From: Lineus longissimus
Lineage: Eukaryota; Nemertea; Pilidiophora; Heteronemertea; Lineidae
Direction of reading: 5' to 3'
Length of the DNA stretch: 64,000 nt
NCBI RefSeq assembly: GCF_910592395.1
Contig: NC_088312.1
Span: 2,232,001-2,296,000 of the forward strand
Within the stretch, counting starts at the first letter, position 1, and every line of letters starts with the position of its first letter. Positions 46,814 to 60,675 of the stretch are shown here, in pieces. A program made the translations under genes and the position numbers. The notes under the pieces were generated by a model. That model ran no database searches. It was given only the letters and a program-made list of their open reading frames with translations, and had not been told where the DNA came from.

Positions 46814-47059
46814 GAAATCACCTCAAATCGAATTTATGATAGTCTCAACATATGATTGTGACGTTGTCTCTGCTTGGTCTGCTGGACAGCGTGGTCTCAA
46901 ACACAGGGAAGCAGGGAAATGATCATCACAAATAAACTCCACTTCGTCACCTAAACAGGAATAGTGCATGTTGGCTGATCAGAAGTCCAATCCAACTCAC
47001 TTTTAAATTTCTTAAGGAAACCCGAACAAAAACAACTGACACATCATTATTTTAAGCGT

Positions 47060-47065
47060 TTTATT
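47060..47065 (-). promoter_or_regulatory. AATAAA polyadenylation signal, probably TMEM50
   Basis: TTTATT on the plus strand reads AATAAA on the minus strand, about 650 nt beyond the TMEM50 stop, with no intervening gene. Confidence 0.45.
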
Positions 47066-47710
47066 GGAGACGAGATGTTTTCAAATTGAATAGACCATTT
47101 GGGCACTCTTTTCTGAATCACCCAGTAGCATTGATTTGGACAGATGAGTATAATGTCACTGGCTAACAAAAAAAATACACAATGCCAAAAGAAAATATGT
47201 ACTTTCTGATTTTCATGTACAATAGCTTTAACTGAGATTCCATTGATGGAAAAGAAACTCAAACAATGTCATACTTAGATGTCATCATATGAGCAGAGCT
47301 GCATAAGTCCAGAGAACCCATATCAGCCAGCCTTGATTTTGAAAGGACTGCTGCGCTTGGCTGAAATGACAAGTTCCACTTTCCTTTCCCATTTAGCAAA
47401 AGGGTTGACACCATACCATAATATTATACATGTAATATGACAAAATAGAATGTGGGTTGGCAGCTCTATAGGTGCGGATACAAAATTATCTCTCCAACAA
47501 GCGGGGATCCCTTGTTTGAGAAAAGGCTTTTCGACGCTTACTTGGTTTTGAATCCTTACATGCAAGTGAAATGCTAGTACAAAATTTACAGTTACAGTTT
47601 CGAATAAATACAACATAAATACAACAATAAGTAGGCCTACACTGATTCATATCATTAATCATATACAAAAATATTTACAACTTTGATCATGACAACTGCT
47701 CCCTGCTGTC

Positions 47711-49496
<1,786 letters not shown>

Positions 49497-50343
49497 GTTC
49501 GTAGCATCAACTTCTCAAGTTCTCAGGTGAATTCTGAAAATATTAAGGAAACACAATCATTCAAAATCATCGAACTACCTTTGTCATGTTTTTACCCCCA
49601 CCCGGCAAACTTCGGACTATCACTTACATAGGAGCCTGCACATTACCTAAATAATAGCTGACATTCTTCCATAACAACTTTCTTTTTGTATTGGACTCCT
49701 TGTTGACTTGTTTTGCTTCCTCATATTCGTCATCACGGTCATGTGACAAACTGACATTTGTCACCTTTTTTTGTTGACATGTAAGTTATAACATTTTATT
49801 AGTTTGAAGAAAAATGTTGTTCCATTTTGACTAGTACTGTAATAAATCAATTAGCTACAATGCCTACTTGAAAACTAAGTTTTATTTCAGTGAAGTAAAA
49901 ACACTTATCACAAGTTGCAATAATTCGTTTCCTTACCGGATGAACAGACCGAATAAAATGATATTTTTGTACAACGATAAACTCTTAAAGTGAAATTAGT
50001 ATGGTACTTGAAGTAGCTGTGCACCAGAAAACGAGACACCCGATCCTGCCAGCGAGATTGGCTTGTTCTAAAAAGTAGAATGAAAGGTTTCTCCAAAAAT
50101 ATAATATACGAGTTTACAACGCATTTGAAGCACAAATGATGATATGTACTGGTTGTTGTACTTGCCGTAGTATGTGTGGGTGTTACTTTTTTAATGTCAA
50201 ACCTTGTAAATACAACCTTCAAAATCATTTTCACGACCACTGACGAACTTCTGACCTTGACCTTCATGTTGAACGTCGAAAGATTTCACTTTTCTTGTTT
50301 TTCTGTGATTTTTAGCTTATTTAATGCATGAATATTCCCCACA
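49497..50343. promoter_or_regulatory. Head-to-head region between TMEM50 and QRSL1 (candidate bidirectional promoter)
   Basis: The two start codons face away from each other across 847 bp. Both genes are housekeeping types. I see no TATA box or CpG-rich core by eye and cannot place transcription starts. Confidence 0.45.
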
Positions 50344-53300
50344 ATGAATTGTAGTATCAAAGAGGTAATGGACATAACCACTTATGCACCACATGTCCAT
50401 GTGTATTCCCCTTTTGGTCATTATCTAAATTGGTTCTCATATACACCGAGTTAACATCTCCTAGTATGGATTCTATTCCCAGATGCTTGTTGATATAGCT
50501 ATTATCGGACATAGTAAGATTTGATATTAGTTTGACAGGAGAAACTGCCAGCTAACAGCTATACATTTTATTTTAAGTTGATTTCCCAACACTGCCTTCC
50601 TTCTCTCGATCGTTTGACATCATGTTTGTTATTCCTCCTACAGGTGAATCGCCTTCTGCGCAGTGGGATCGTCAACCCTAAAGAGATCTGCCAAAAATGT
50701 CTCCGGCGTGCCAAGGCATTGAAAGAGCTCAACATGTTCATCACAGAAACCCCAGAGATGGCTCAGCAACAGGCTGAAATGTCCAGTGAGAGGCAGAGAG
50801 GTGGAACTGGTGTGTTTTGCTGTCCTAAAGGCATGAAAGACCTACTCTGTTCATGTTCATCTTGTCTTGAGAAGAATTGGTATTGTCGCAATGCAGTCAC
50901 TGAGTTTTGCAAGTTTTCCCACAGTAAAATACTTAAGTGTATAAGATTACCTTGCACAGTATGTTCTGAATCTGATGCCATCTGTGTACAGTACACCTTA
51001 CGTACTGAAGCTGAAGTGTTTACGTATCGTGATACACTAACTGATGTTTGTATCACAGGTCTCTATATGTTGGCTAGGTTTATTAAGAAGTGCGAAAATC
51101 ACGAAAGTATTAGCTCACGAAATAAGTATCTGATTGAACATTGATACAGCTATCTTTTCTTCTTGCAGTGAAATCTTTGGGTGATCTTGATGGTATTCCG
51201 ATAGCCGTCAAAGATAACTTCAGTACTAAGGGTGTCCGAACAACTTGCGCATCCAGGATGCTGAAAGATTACATCCCACCTTACACAGCGCGAGTGGTTC
51301 AGAAAATGACCGTTGAGGGTGCTGTCATGATGGGGAAGACAAATATGGATGAATTTGCTATGGGGTAATTGTTTTTAGGTCGACAACATTCTCAAAGCAC
51401 TTTACATTTATTCTCCAAACTAATCCAGAAATTGTTCTGAAGAAAACAAGAAGCACACATGCTACGCGATACCTGGCCATTTCAGAACCATATGATTCCG
51501 CGTTGGATGTCCTTCCCTGTCCAATTACTCTCTCCGATATTGGCGTTCTAATTTAGTTTTTGCTTTCCAGGTCTGGGTCCACAGACTCGATATATGGTCC
51601 GGTGAGAAATCCATGGAAGTATGATTTCTCAAGGGTAAAAGTTGAACCAAAAGAAGAAGACGGACAAGTTAGCAAATCGAAAAAGAAGAAGATGAAGAAA
51701 GCTAAACCAGTAATACAAGTAGCAGAAGATGACGAGGATTGGTACATAGCTGGAGGCAGCTCTGGTGGTAGCGCAGTTACCGTAGCAACTGGGGTAGCTT
51801 TTGCGTAAGTAGTCCCATAGGTACACTCGAGGTGGTTTCTGATATCTCCAGCTGGTGTCGTGTCTGTTTTAGAGTCTGACATGTTGCTGTTTGAATTGGA
51901 TGGATGGTGTGCAATTGAAGAAGTTAGTGTTTCAGTGATAACTCATAACTGCATTCAGGACTTAGGGTATGAGATATGTTGGTTTTTCCTGCACCGTGAC
52001 TTCTCAATCATAGAAAATCATTAAAACTGCTTCTAACACTTCACTGTAACCAAAAAAACCATCGGCCTTACAAGAGCTGCTTTAATTGCTGTCATTTTCG
52101 TGTTTTAGTGCACTAGGATCAGACACTGGTGGTTCATCACGGATACCAGCATCTTTTTGTGGAGTGGTAGGACTGAAACCTACCTATGGCCTTCTCTCCC
52201 GGTATGGCCTCATCCCTCTGGTAAACTCGTTGGATGTTCCGGGCATCTTTACCCGGTATGTCGATGATGCAGCTACTGTGCTAAGTAAGTACAAAAACGG
52301 TGTAAAGTCCTCTTGCAAGCCAATCCACCTGAGAAGGTTTCTTCTCTCTTTTCAAAGCACCAGTAGAACAAAGGTGCATTGGAGATTTAACTTTATCCTT
52401 TTATTTCAGATGTGTTGGCCGGACATGACGTTTCTGATTCAACAACTGTGAGAGATGTTTTCAAAAAGTTTTCATTGCCAGATGAAATTTCAATAAAAGG
52501 ATTACACATAGGTATACCTCAGGTAAATAATATATTCCTTGAGTGGCCATGGGTTATTTACGAAATCATACTATGGGCACTTGTAATGTTACTCAATATC
52601 CCTCATGGTCGAATTTTCGATATACACATTTTTACTGATTCAAACAGGGTATCACTATCTTCTGTGGGAAGTTTGGAATGGATCATGTGCAGCAGAAATC
52701 TAACTTCTCGTCCAATGACAATGAATTCGTTCTTATCTGCGTGTTCTAGGAATATCATGGCCCAGGTTTAGAGACCGAGGTGTTAGATGCTTGGACGAAA
52801 GCTGCTGATGTTTTTGAAAAAGCTGGTGCGAAGGTGTCACGAGTCAGCATGCCCCATACCCAGTACTCTATCGTGTGCTACAGTGTTTTAGGTCCAGTCG
52901 AAGTGGCATCAAATATGGCAAGATATGATGGCATTGAATATGGTAAGTCAGCGTCCACCATCAAAGTTTCTATGAAGAGGTTGAAAATGCTGTTTTTCGT
53001 TGAAAAAGTGGTGGGCATTTTAAGTAAGGTGACCGTGACGTTTTATTCAAGTAATTGTAACAGCTGTTCAATGCAGTGTATTTTACTGCTTCTGCTCAGG
53101 GTTTTATATATAACGTCAGAGGGAAAAAGCCTGAATCTCAGAATTGGCAAGCTAGGGATGGAGGGGAGACTTAGGTACGCTGGTTTGTAAATCTATAATA
53201 TTGCATTTCAGGTCACAGAACAGATGTGACGGATTCTATAGATGAGCTGTATTCATCAAGTCGACATGAAGGTTTTAATGAGGTTGTTAGGGGAAGGATT

Positions 53301-54327
53301 CTGGCTGGAAATTACTTCTTATTAAAAAAGTAAGTTACTCACTATGATCTTGTGACAGGATTGGTCTTACATTGAATGCACGTTTTTATATATTTGCCCT
53401 TGACGGAATAGTCCGAGGGAAAGGGGGTATGATTCGATAGTTCACGCCTTGACCCGAATGTTTGTTTGTTTGCTTAATACATTTTAATCATCCCAGACTG
53501 AAGGGATCGAAACAAAAGTGAGAAATTTGGCTGTCTTTCTTTTTGTGACCATATGTTTTCATGATTATCTGTTTCAATTCTATGTATGATTTAAATGTTC
53601 TTTTACAGGAATTATGATAAATTTTTTATCAAGGCCCAAAAAGTTCGCCGCCTCATTTCACAAGACTTTGTGAATGTGTACAAGAGCGGTGTTGATGTGC
53701 TCCTCACACCTACGACAATAGTGGCACCACCAAAATATAAAGATTTCATGCAAGATGACAACAGAACGCGTTCAGCACAATATGATGTATGTGTGCAACC
53801 AGTCAATATGGCGGGTAAGTTCAGAGCCAGATGATGCTTTGCATATAAGGCATTTTCTGAGTTACTTATTAGCATCATACCCAACACACCTAAATGATCC
53901 AATCATTTCTGAAAGCTATTTGACACATGAAAATGGTGAATGAAGTCAGGAAATTAGAAACTGAGTAGAACTTTTGAATCACAAGGACATCATTGGGACA
54001 GACTGAATATTGAATTTAGTTGTCTTTTGTGACCATTAAATTCCTGTTGTACAACACACACATGTTACTTGGAGATCACTAATCAGTCACCCTATGACCT
54101 GGCTATCATATACATGTGTGACACTTTGAATATTCCAGTCTTATTCCTTTTTATTCTTTGCAGGTTTACCAGCTGTTACAGTACCATCCTACCTCTCTTC
54201 AAATGGCCTCCCAATCGGTCTTCAGTTTATCGGACAAGCATTCAAAGAGAAGGAACTCCTTACTGTCGCTAAATGGTTTGAACAGAAAGTCAACTTTCCA
54301 CATCTTAATTTGGATGGTGTGATATGA
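50344..54327 (+). CDS. QRSL1: Mitochondrial glutamyl-tRNA(Gln) amidotransferase subunit A (QRSL1/GatA)
   Basis: GatA releases ammonia from glutamine so that the GatCAB complex can convert Glu-tRNA(Gln) to Gln-tRNA(Gln) in mitochondria. Exons: 50344-50364, 50644-50809, 51169-51364, 51571-51804, 52109-52284, 52410-52522, 52750-52942, 53212-53329, 53609-53814 and 54164-54327, totalling 1587 nt (528 aa plus stop), about the length of the human protein. Exon 1 encodes only MNCSIKE and was found by phase and by its match to the conserved start. Amidase triad elements are present: [10 protein letters not shown] with K77, GGSSGGSA at 189-196, and GSDTGGSSR with the nucleophile at about S215. An insertion of about 40 residues including a [11 protein letters not shown] run precedes the GGSS motif. 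The exon 2 donor could instead lie at 50800, which would shorten the protein by three residues. Confidence 0.95.
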
Positions 54328-55506
54328 AAACCAGCACCATTTGAACGTTGAGTTGTTGTGAGATGTGCTTATTTTAAAAGTCACATGTACACACATGTTG
54401 AGGACCGTCCAAAGAACTAAAAGAAAAGTGTTGCTGTTGTGTCTTGGTTCAGGATTTACATCTGTAGGCTCTGGATGACTCTGACTGCTGAATGACTTGG
54501 GACAATACCTTGTAAATTGCGCCAGTGAAGCTGCTGCATGTGGAACTCCCGGTGCTAGTGATCGGGCCTGATAATAGTTTTTATTTGTATTACCCTGATG
54601 TGTTCGCGAGCGACGATGAACTCTACATTTAGTCATTAATCAGTACAGTGGATATATCCAAAGAGCTTCAAAATTAAAACCCATTTGTAACTTTTCCAAA
54701 TTGTCTTGTTCTTTTTCTGTCGAATATGAGCGTTTTTGTCCTTGTTTCTGTTAGTTTGCCATGGTTGTGCCTATGTCCTCATCTGGTGTGAACAAAGCCT
54801 TCAGTAATCCAGCTAAATCTCATTCTGTGAGAGTTGAGGAACATCTCCTGATAATTTGAAGCCACAAAAGACAGCTATTGTTCGTCTGGGGAGGAGCATC
54901 ATCGCCCTATTTTTCCAGCGAATATCGAATAAATAGGGCCAACCCGAGTTTCTCGGAACACACTGTATAATCTGGTTGCGTTCCGTCTGCCAGGTCGGAA
55001 TTCTGATTCTAACATTTTCGACACAACCGCTTGGCTCGAGGTTGAATCAAGGTCAAGGTCGGAGAGTACGCATGGACAGATGGATGAGAAACTCCAAAAA
55101 ATCATGAAAAAAACTAAAAATACTATGAAAATCGCTGGGTAAATACATTGGAAAACTTCCCTTAGTAATCGTAGAATATAGAACAATAGAAATATCTATC
55201 ATTTTACATGGTAAAAGTGACTTTTAAGCCGAAGAAGTGGTGGACGCGTGATCATCAGCATCAGCATTTATATTACATTTACAGATGTGATCAGCACCAG
55301 CACTAGGCTACCACACCAACCGTCAATGACACAACCATGAACCAAACCTATCTTCCTGATGACGATCTCCGAGGCCTGAGTGGAATGCATTCAATGATTC
55401 ATGCAGTCGTTCGCAATCTGAGTCTGAGACAGTCCAAATAGAAAACCTGCGAAAATTAATTTCGGCCATTTTGAAAAGACGCTTCACCTCTTTCTTTTGC
55501 AGAATA
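54328..55506. other. Spacer between QRSL1 and UTP14
   Basis: This contains the QRSL1 3' UTR and the UTP14 promoter. An ATTAAA-type signal near 54673 may end the QRSL1 transcript. A TTTTGCAG|A acceptor four bases before the UTP14 ATG implies an upstream exon that I could not place. No other gene is supported. Confidence 0.45.
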
Positions 55507-58500
55507 ATGGAAGTGGAATCTGTTGACTCTACTACTGAAGACATCAGTGCCAGTGAAGATGAGGTATGCTGTTGTGAAAGAAAGGAATCGTTGCCATTGG
55601 CGCAGCCATCAACGTTACCATCCCATCATTTTTAGTTATACAATAAGGGAGGGATGTGACATAGTGTTGGAACTAATGTCAAAGTAGAAGACATATCAGG
55701 CCCTCCAGTGTTCATTGTATCTTCACTGATGCTTTGATTGATGCCTTAAGGTTGAGGTTTGGCTGTAGATAATTGATGTGTTTAATGTGAAAATTGGGGT
55801 AACAGGTAACGGGTATCATGTATCATTATGCTTATTCTATGTTTCAGGGTCATCAGGAGAAGCATGAAAAGCTGTTAGATGCAATTGCCGAGCTTGATGG
55901 AAAGAAGAGGTAAATGCAGTACTGTCTATGTAAATGAAGTTATTAGTTGTGACCCTGACAGTAAGGATCGACCAGCTCAATCTATAATTGGATGTGTTAC
56001 TCTATGAACCAAGCTTCTCCTTTGGTTGAATCGGTCAACTTATGGCTTATCATCTCTCGTGGGACATACATGCGAGGCCAAGTGTTTTGACCTACAGTTT
56101 ATCATCCCTTTGTGTTCATATCATTTTCACTGTTTTCAGGAAACGGAAGGATTTGCGGATTGAACCATCATCTCAAGTCTCTGAATTCAACTTGGCAACA
56201 GCCGCCAGTAAGTATGCTGTGGCCATATCCTCTCAGATTGAAGAAGATGAATCTCCTGCAAAGATATGCTTTTAAAAAACACCAAATAAGCACAAAGAGT
56301 GGGTTGAGATTAGATCTCAACGCTTCATTCAACATGGTTATTGTATCATTTTCAGGCCAAAATCAAGTTGTCCTTCACGAACTTGTGGGCATCTTAAAGG
56401 ACACTAGCAGCCAAAAAGATATCAGGAAAAAACTCAAGTCAGCCAAGACCAAGAAAGTCCTCCCAACACCACTGAACAAGTTTGAGCAGGAACGAGTTGA
56501 AAGATCTCTTGCCTATGAAAAGAACCAGAAAGAAGTCAGCAAATGGTTGCCTATTGTTCAGAAGAATAGACAGGCAAGTTACTTATCTGGAGTTTCTTGG
56601 AGCCAATTCTAGTAGTAGTACTAGTACAGCCTAACCGGCTTCCCTCAGAATTGAAATGACGTCACATTGCACTGTTGGTAAAGTCTAGGATCTCATACAT
56701 GTCCAATTACATCATCACATACAGTAATCTACTGTAAGATTGGCTGACTAATCTGATAAGAGTAGCAGCCGAGGGATGGAAAGGCTTCATTGAATCAGTT
56801 AAGAGAGTTGTGAAAAAAAGATTCTCAATTCCTTTTTTCTCCATTCTAGGCAGAGCAACTACATTTCCCACTCCAAAAGTCCAGTGTAAAACTTGAAACA
56901 ACAGACAACCTCGTGCAGAAATTCCAGCCACGAACCCCACTTGAGTTGGAAGTTGCCAAGATGCTGCATGGGAGTGATCATGTCTTGTCAAAAGAGAGAA
57001 TGCTTACACGGGCTGAGGAGAGAGCATTGAAGGCTATGAACTTGGAAGAGGTAGGTGTCACTCTCATATCTCAAATTCAAATGTGACTTTAAAGCAAAAC
57101 ACACTTCATGAATTTAGGTGAGATACACTTTTTTCGAACTGTCAAATTGTAATTTTTCAGGCCAAAGCAAGGAGGGCAGAATTGCAGAAATACAGAGCTT
57201 TGTTGTCTTACAAAGAGGCCAAGGCTCGGAGGCAGAATAAGATCAAGAGCAAAAAGTAGGTAACATGAAAGTTTCTCTTGTTTCTAGAAAATCTTTGTGT
57301 CTTATAAAGATAAAGACCACAGTGAACTGATGAGATAGACTTGAGTATATCAAGACCACAGCAAAACTCATGACCTTGACTCATGAAATTGAATTGGAAT
57401 ATACAGGAGTTTGTTGACACTGGATTAGACGCTTCAAAAACATAGTGCTAATGAATTGTGACAGACTAATTGCAATTTTGTTATTTTTGTCTTCCATACA
57501 AGGTACCACCGAATATTACGCAAAGAAACGCTAAAGAAGGGACAAAGAGCTCTTGAAGACCTCAAGACATCTGACCCAAAGGCCTATGGGGAGAAACTCG
57601 CCCTACTGGAAAAAGAAAGAATGCAGGTATACTTCGTTCCTGCTTGTATGCGAAGGGATCATCTCAAAAAGGACTAAGCCAATAAAACAAATAGCTTACA
57701 TTTCTCTGTGGAGCTTAACATCGACCATTGTCTGGGCATTGGAAGACTAAGTTTGCCTTTTACAGCGCATTTACGAAAATTAAACGCTTTCGAAAATTTC
57801 ATGGTTTATAGTGTTGAAATAATCTTGCTATCAAATTTCAGGAGCGAATGAGTTTGAAGCACAAGGGAGGGAGTAAATTCATGGCCAAACAAATGATCTA
57901 TGGAAAGTACAATAAGGAGGTGAGGAGTGCATAGACATGTTTGCTTCACAATTGAGATAATCTAACGAGTTATTGTTGTACCAGATTAAATGGACAAGTT
58001 GGTCATGTGATATGTTGGTTTATCATGCGGAAATGGTTTCCAGTCGAGCCAGGACTCCTCCGAATAGGATCGTTGAAAAATCACCTAACTGCAATAACTG
58101 GTGCACTAAAAGCTTACCTGTAGTTTGCAAACCATGTTAGACAAAAGCAGAAGTCATTTAATAGGAGTCAGTTTTAGTCTGATACTAAACGTGGTGGGGA
58201 GCAGGGTTATATCCTCCTTGCTTCTCAAATTTGTCAATCAGTTGTGATATTTTTGATGATAATCTATCCTTTCAGGCCAGAGACAATGTGCAAGAAATGG
58301 TAAAGAAAAACAAGGAGTTGACCACAAAAATTGCCATAGAGAGCGACAGCGAGTCGGAATCTGAACTGGTCAAAGCCGCGCCTGCTGAAAACAAGGACAA
58401 GAAGACGATGTTTAGTCCGTGGACTGGTTCGAGTCTCTCCGGGGCAAACCCATGGATGGAGCCAGTCAAAGCCAAATTGCCGATAAATTATACCCGTCCG

Positions 58501-60363
58501 GAGGCTATGGTGAATACTGAGGTGGTGATAGTTAGTGATGGCGAAATAGGAGATGTGGTGTCTGATATGGACACATCTGAGCCTCAGAGGCGACCTGTGG
58601 AAGAGGTGATCTTTGACTCTGAGGAGGAATCGGATTCTGATTCAGTAGTGGTTATTTCTAACTCTGAAAATAAACCTGTTGTGATTGCACAGGGGACTTC
58701 GTCTGTTGTGGAAGAGGTCACATTATCAAGCTCTGATTCTGAGGAAGAGCAGTCTCCTTCTGTGATGGAAGAGGTTGTGTTGTCGAGTTCAGATTCAGAT
58801 GAGGTGCAGGTCATTAATGAAAAGGACATTGATGAGTTATTCGATGAGCTTGAGAGAAGGAAAAATAAGCGCAATCAAGAAAGCAAACAAGAGAAAGTCC
58901 ATAAAAAAGTGCCTCTGAAAAAACAAAAGAATAATAAGAAAAGGAAGCAGAAAGTTGAAAAAATAGACAGTGATGATGATGATCAGCAGAAATTAGAGGC
59001 TTTAGAAGTTCAGGATGGTGGGGAGGAATTGACGACCGGTTCTTTGCTGCGGAAGCAGACACTTGAGGAGTTGGGGGAGTGGTCAGATTCAGAGGCGGGC
59101 AGTGCAAAGCAGCCGAGATTGGAGGCCGATTGTGAAAACATTTCTAACAATAAAAGCAAATCAATGAATTCAGCAGAAAAGGACATTTCGATAGATCCCA
59201 AACTAGTCCTGACTGTTGAAACTAAAATCAAAAATAGTTTAGCGTCGAATGTGGTATCTGACGAGGAGGAGGGAGAAGACGAGGATGCCCAGAGGATGAC
59301 GATCAGTGAAGCATTCGTCGATGATGACGTCATGGAGGAGTTTTCCAAAGAGAAGAAAGCTGCTATTGATCGAGATAAGCCCAAGGATTTGGACCTGACC
59401 TTGCCTGGATGGGGAGACTGGGGTGGAACAGGCCTTGTTGTGTCAAAAAGGAAGAGAAAGAGGTATGACCCTATGGTGTGTTTGGAAGGTTAAAATTTTC
59501 AGAGGCATGCTTGAACTCTACGTGTAATTGTTAAGAAACTGTTAGTGTTACATGTACAGGGAAATAACACTACTTTACACTGCATGTAGATGAGCTCAAA
59601 GCTGCCATCCCATGTGGAGAATTTTTCCAGATTTTGTGCCTAAAAGTTAAGTATTTGTGTCTTATTCATTTCAGGTTCCGTATTAAGGCTGCTCCAGCAC
59701 CTCCCCGCAAAGACTCAAACCTGGACAATGTCATCCTAAGTGAGACCAAGGACAACAGTGTTGCAAAACATCAGGTTTGTTCTTAGAGCCGACATACTTG
59801 CATAAAACCCCCAGTGGCCAAGTCAGAAAACACAACCACCCAACCATCGAATGACCAACTGCATTTAAACATGATAAACCACCTTTGACTGTTCTTGCTT
59901 GATTGCACAACAGTTTCATTAGAGACTGGTTACAGAGATGCTCTCGTGAAAAGTTAAACTGCGGGTTCAAACCTTATTCGGCACTTGATCCTTACCTTCT
60001 TCCCACTGGAGGGAGAGAGTTAGACCTCGAAGACAGAGGTCCTGAGCTGAAATACCATTTTCTCTTCATACTTTAAGCCCCTCTTCAATCCTGTTTCAGG
60101 TGAGCAACCTACCATATACCTACAACAACGTGAAACAGTTTGAAAGTAGTGTCAGGGCACCAATTGGTAAAACGTGGAACCCAGAGACGTCATTCCGAGA
60201 CTTAACGAAACCTAAGGTGCTGACTCGGGCAGGTACAATCATCGAACCCATGGATGATAGTGTAAAGTATAAAAAACAAAAGGAAATGAAGAAACCAATG
60301 GAGAACAAGAAAGTGATAAAAAAGTACAATAATAAGTCTAAAAAAGGAAAACACAAGAAATGA
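55507..60363 (+). CDS. UTP14: U3 snoRNA-associated protein UTP14 (SSU processome)
   Basis: UTP14 is a nucleolar component of the small-subunit processome and activates the helicase DHR1 during 18S rRNA maturation. Exons: 55507-55563, 55848-55909, 56140-56207, 56356-56573, 56850-57050, 57161-57255, 57503-57626, 57842-57919, 58276-59462, 59675-59774 and 60100-60363, totalling 2454 nt (817 aa plus stop). Family marks are KLLDAIAELDGKKR, VSKWLPIVQKNRQAEQLHFP, RTPLELEVAKMLH, MNLEEAKARRAELQKYRALL, KIKSKKYHRILRK, ERMSLKHKG and the C-terminal FRIKAAPAPPRKDSNLDNVI and APIGKTWNPETSFRDLTKPK. The large exon 9 encodes an acidic Ser-rich disordered region. The intron after exon 4 has a GC donor. A splice acceptor just before the ATG means a few N-terminal residues could come from an upstream exon not found here; vertebrate proteins start earlier. 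Confidence 0.94.
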
Positions 60364-60669
60364 ACATTGACTATCTTGACTGAATCTTACTAGGAATACA
60401 TCTGCGCCTAATCTTAGTGGCACGTTAATAACACTCGTCTGTCCTTGGAGGAGAAAAACTTTCCGGGGAATATCACACCGCCAACGGCAGAGGGAATGCC
60501 CAAGAAGAAGGATTCAATTTGAAATTTCTACCTGAAGAGAACATTGTTATAGTCACTGTCACATTGCTTAGAGATGGGCGTGTTCATTCTTCTTGCCTCT
60601 TTAAAATCGCCCAGTCGACCAGTTTCTCTCTGTATGATCACTATTGATTGAATGTAATTTCATTCCAAA

Positions 60670-60675
60670 AATAAA
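60670..60675 (+). promoter_or_regulatory. AATAAA polyadenylation signal of UTP14
   Basis: AATAAA lies about 310 nt after the UTP14 stop, the first such signal downstream. Confidence 0.55.

Larger units (their letters stand above)
44524..47059. other. Spacer with LINE fragment and foldback element
   Basis: No host gene is recognised. It contains imperfect short repeats at about 45265-45400 (GTCCTCAA / ATTGCGTA.TGTCC), a LINE 3' fragment and a 573-bp foldback element, the last two listed separately. The TMEM50 transcript probably ends near 47060. Confidence 0.5.

Noticed and set aside
50810-51144. Extension of QRSL1 exon 2 as read-through
   Set aside because: The sequence beyond 50809 departs from GatA and is removed by a donor that joins in phase to [18 protein letters not shown].
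58584-59384. Several minus-strand Ser-rich frames within UTP14 exon 9
   Set aside because: Complement of the acidic GAG/GAT/TCT-rich coding sequence.
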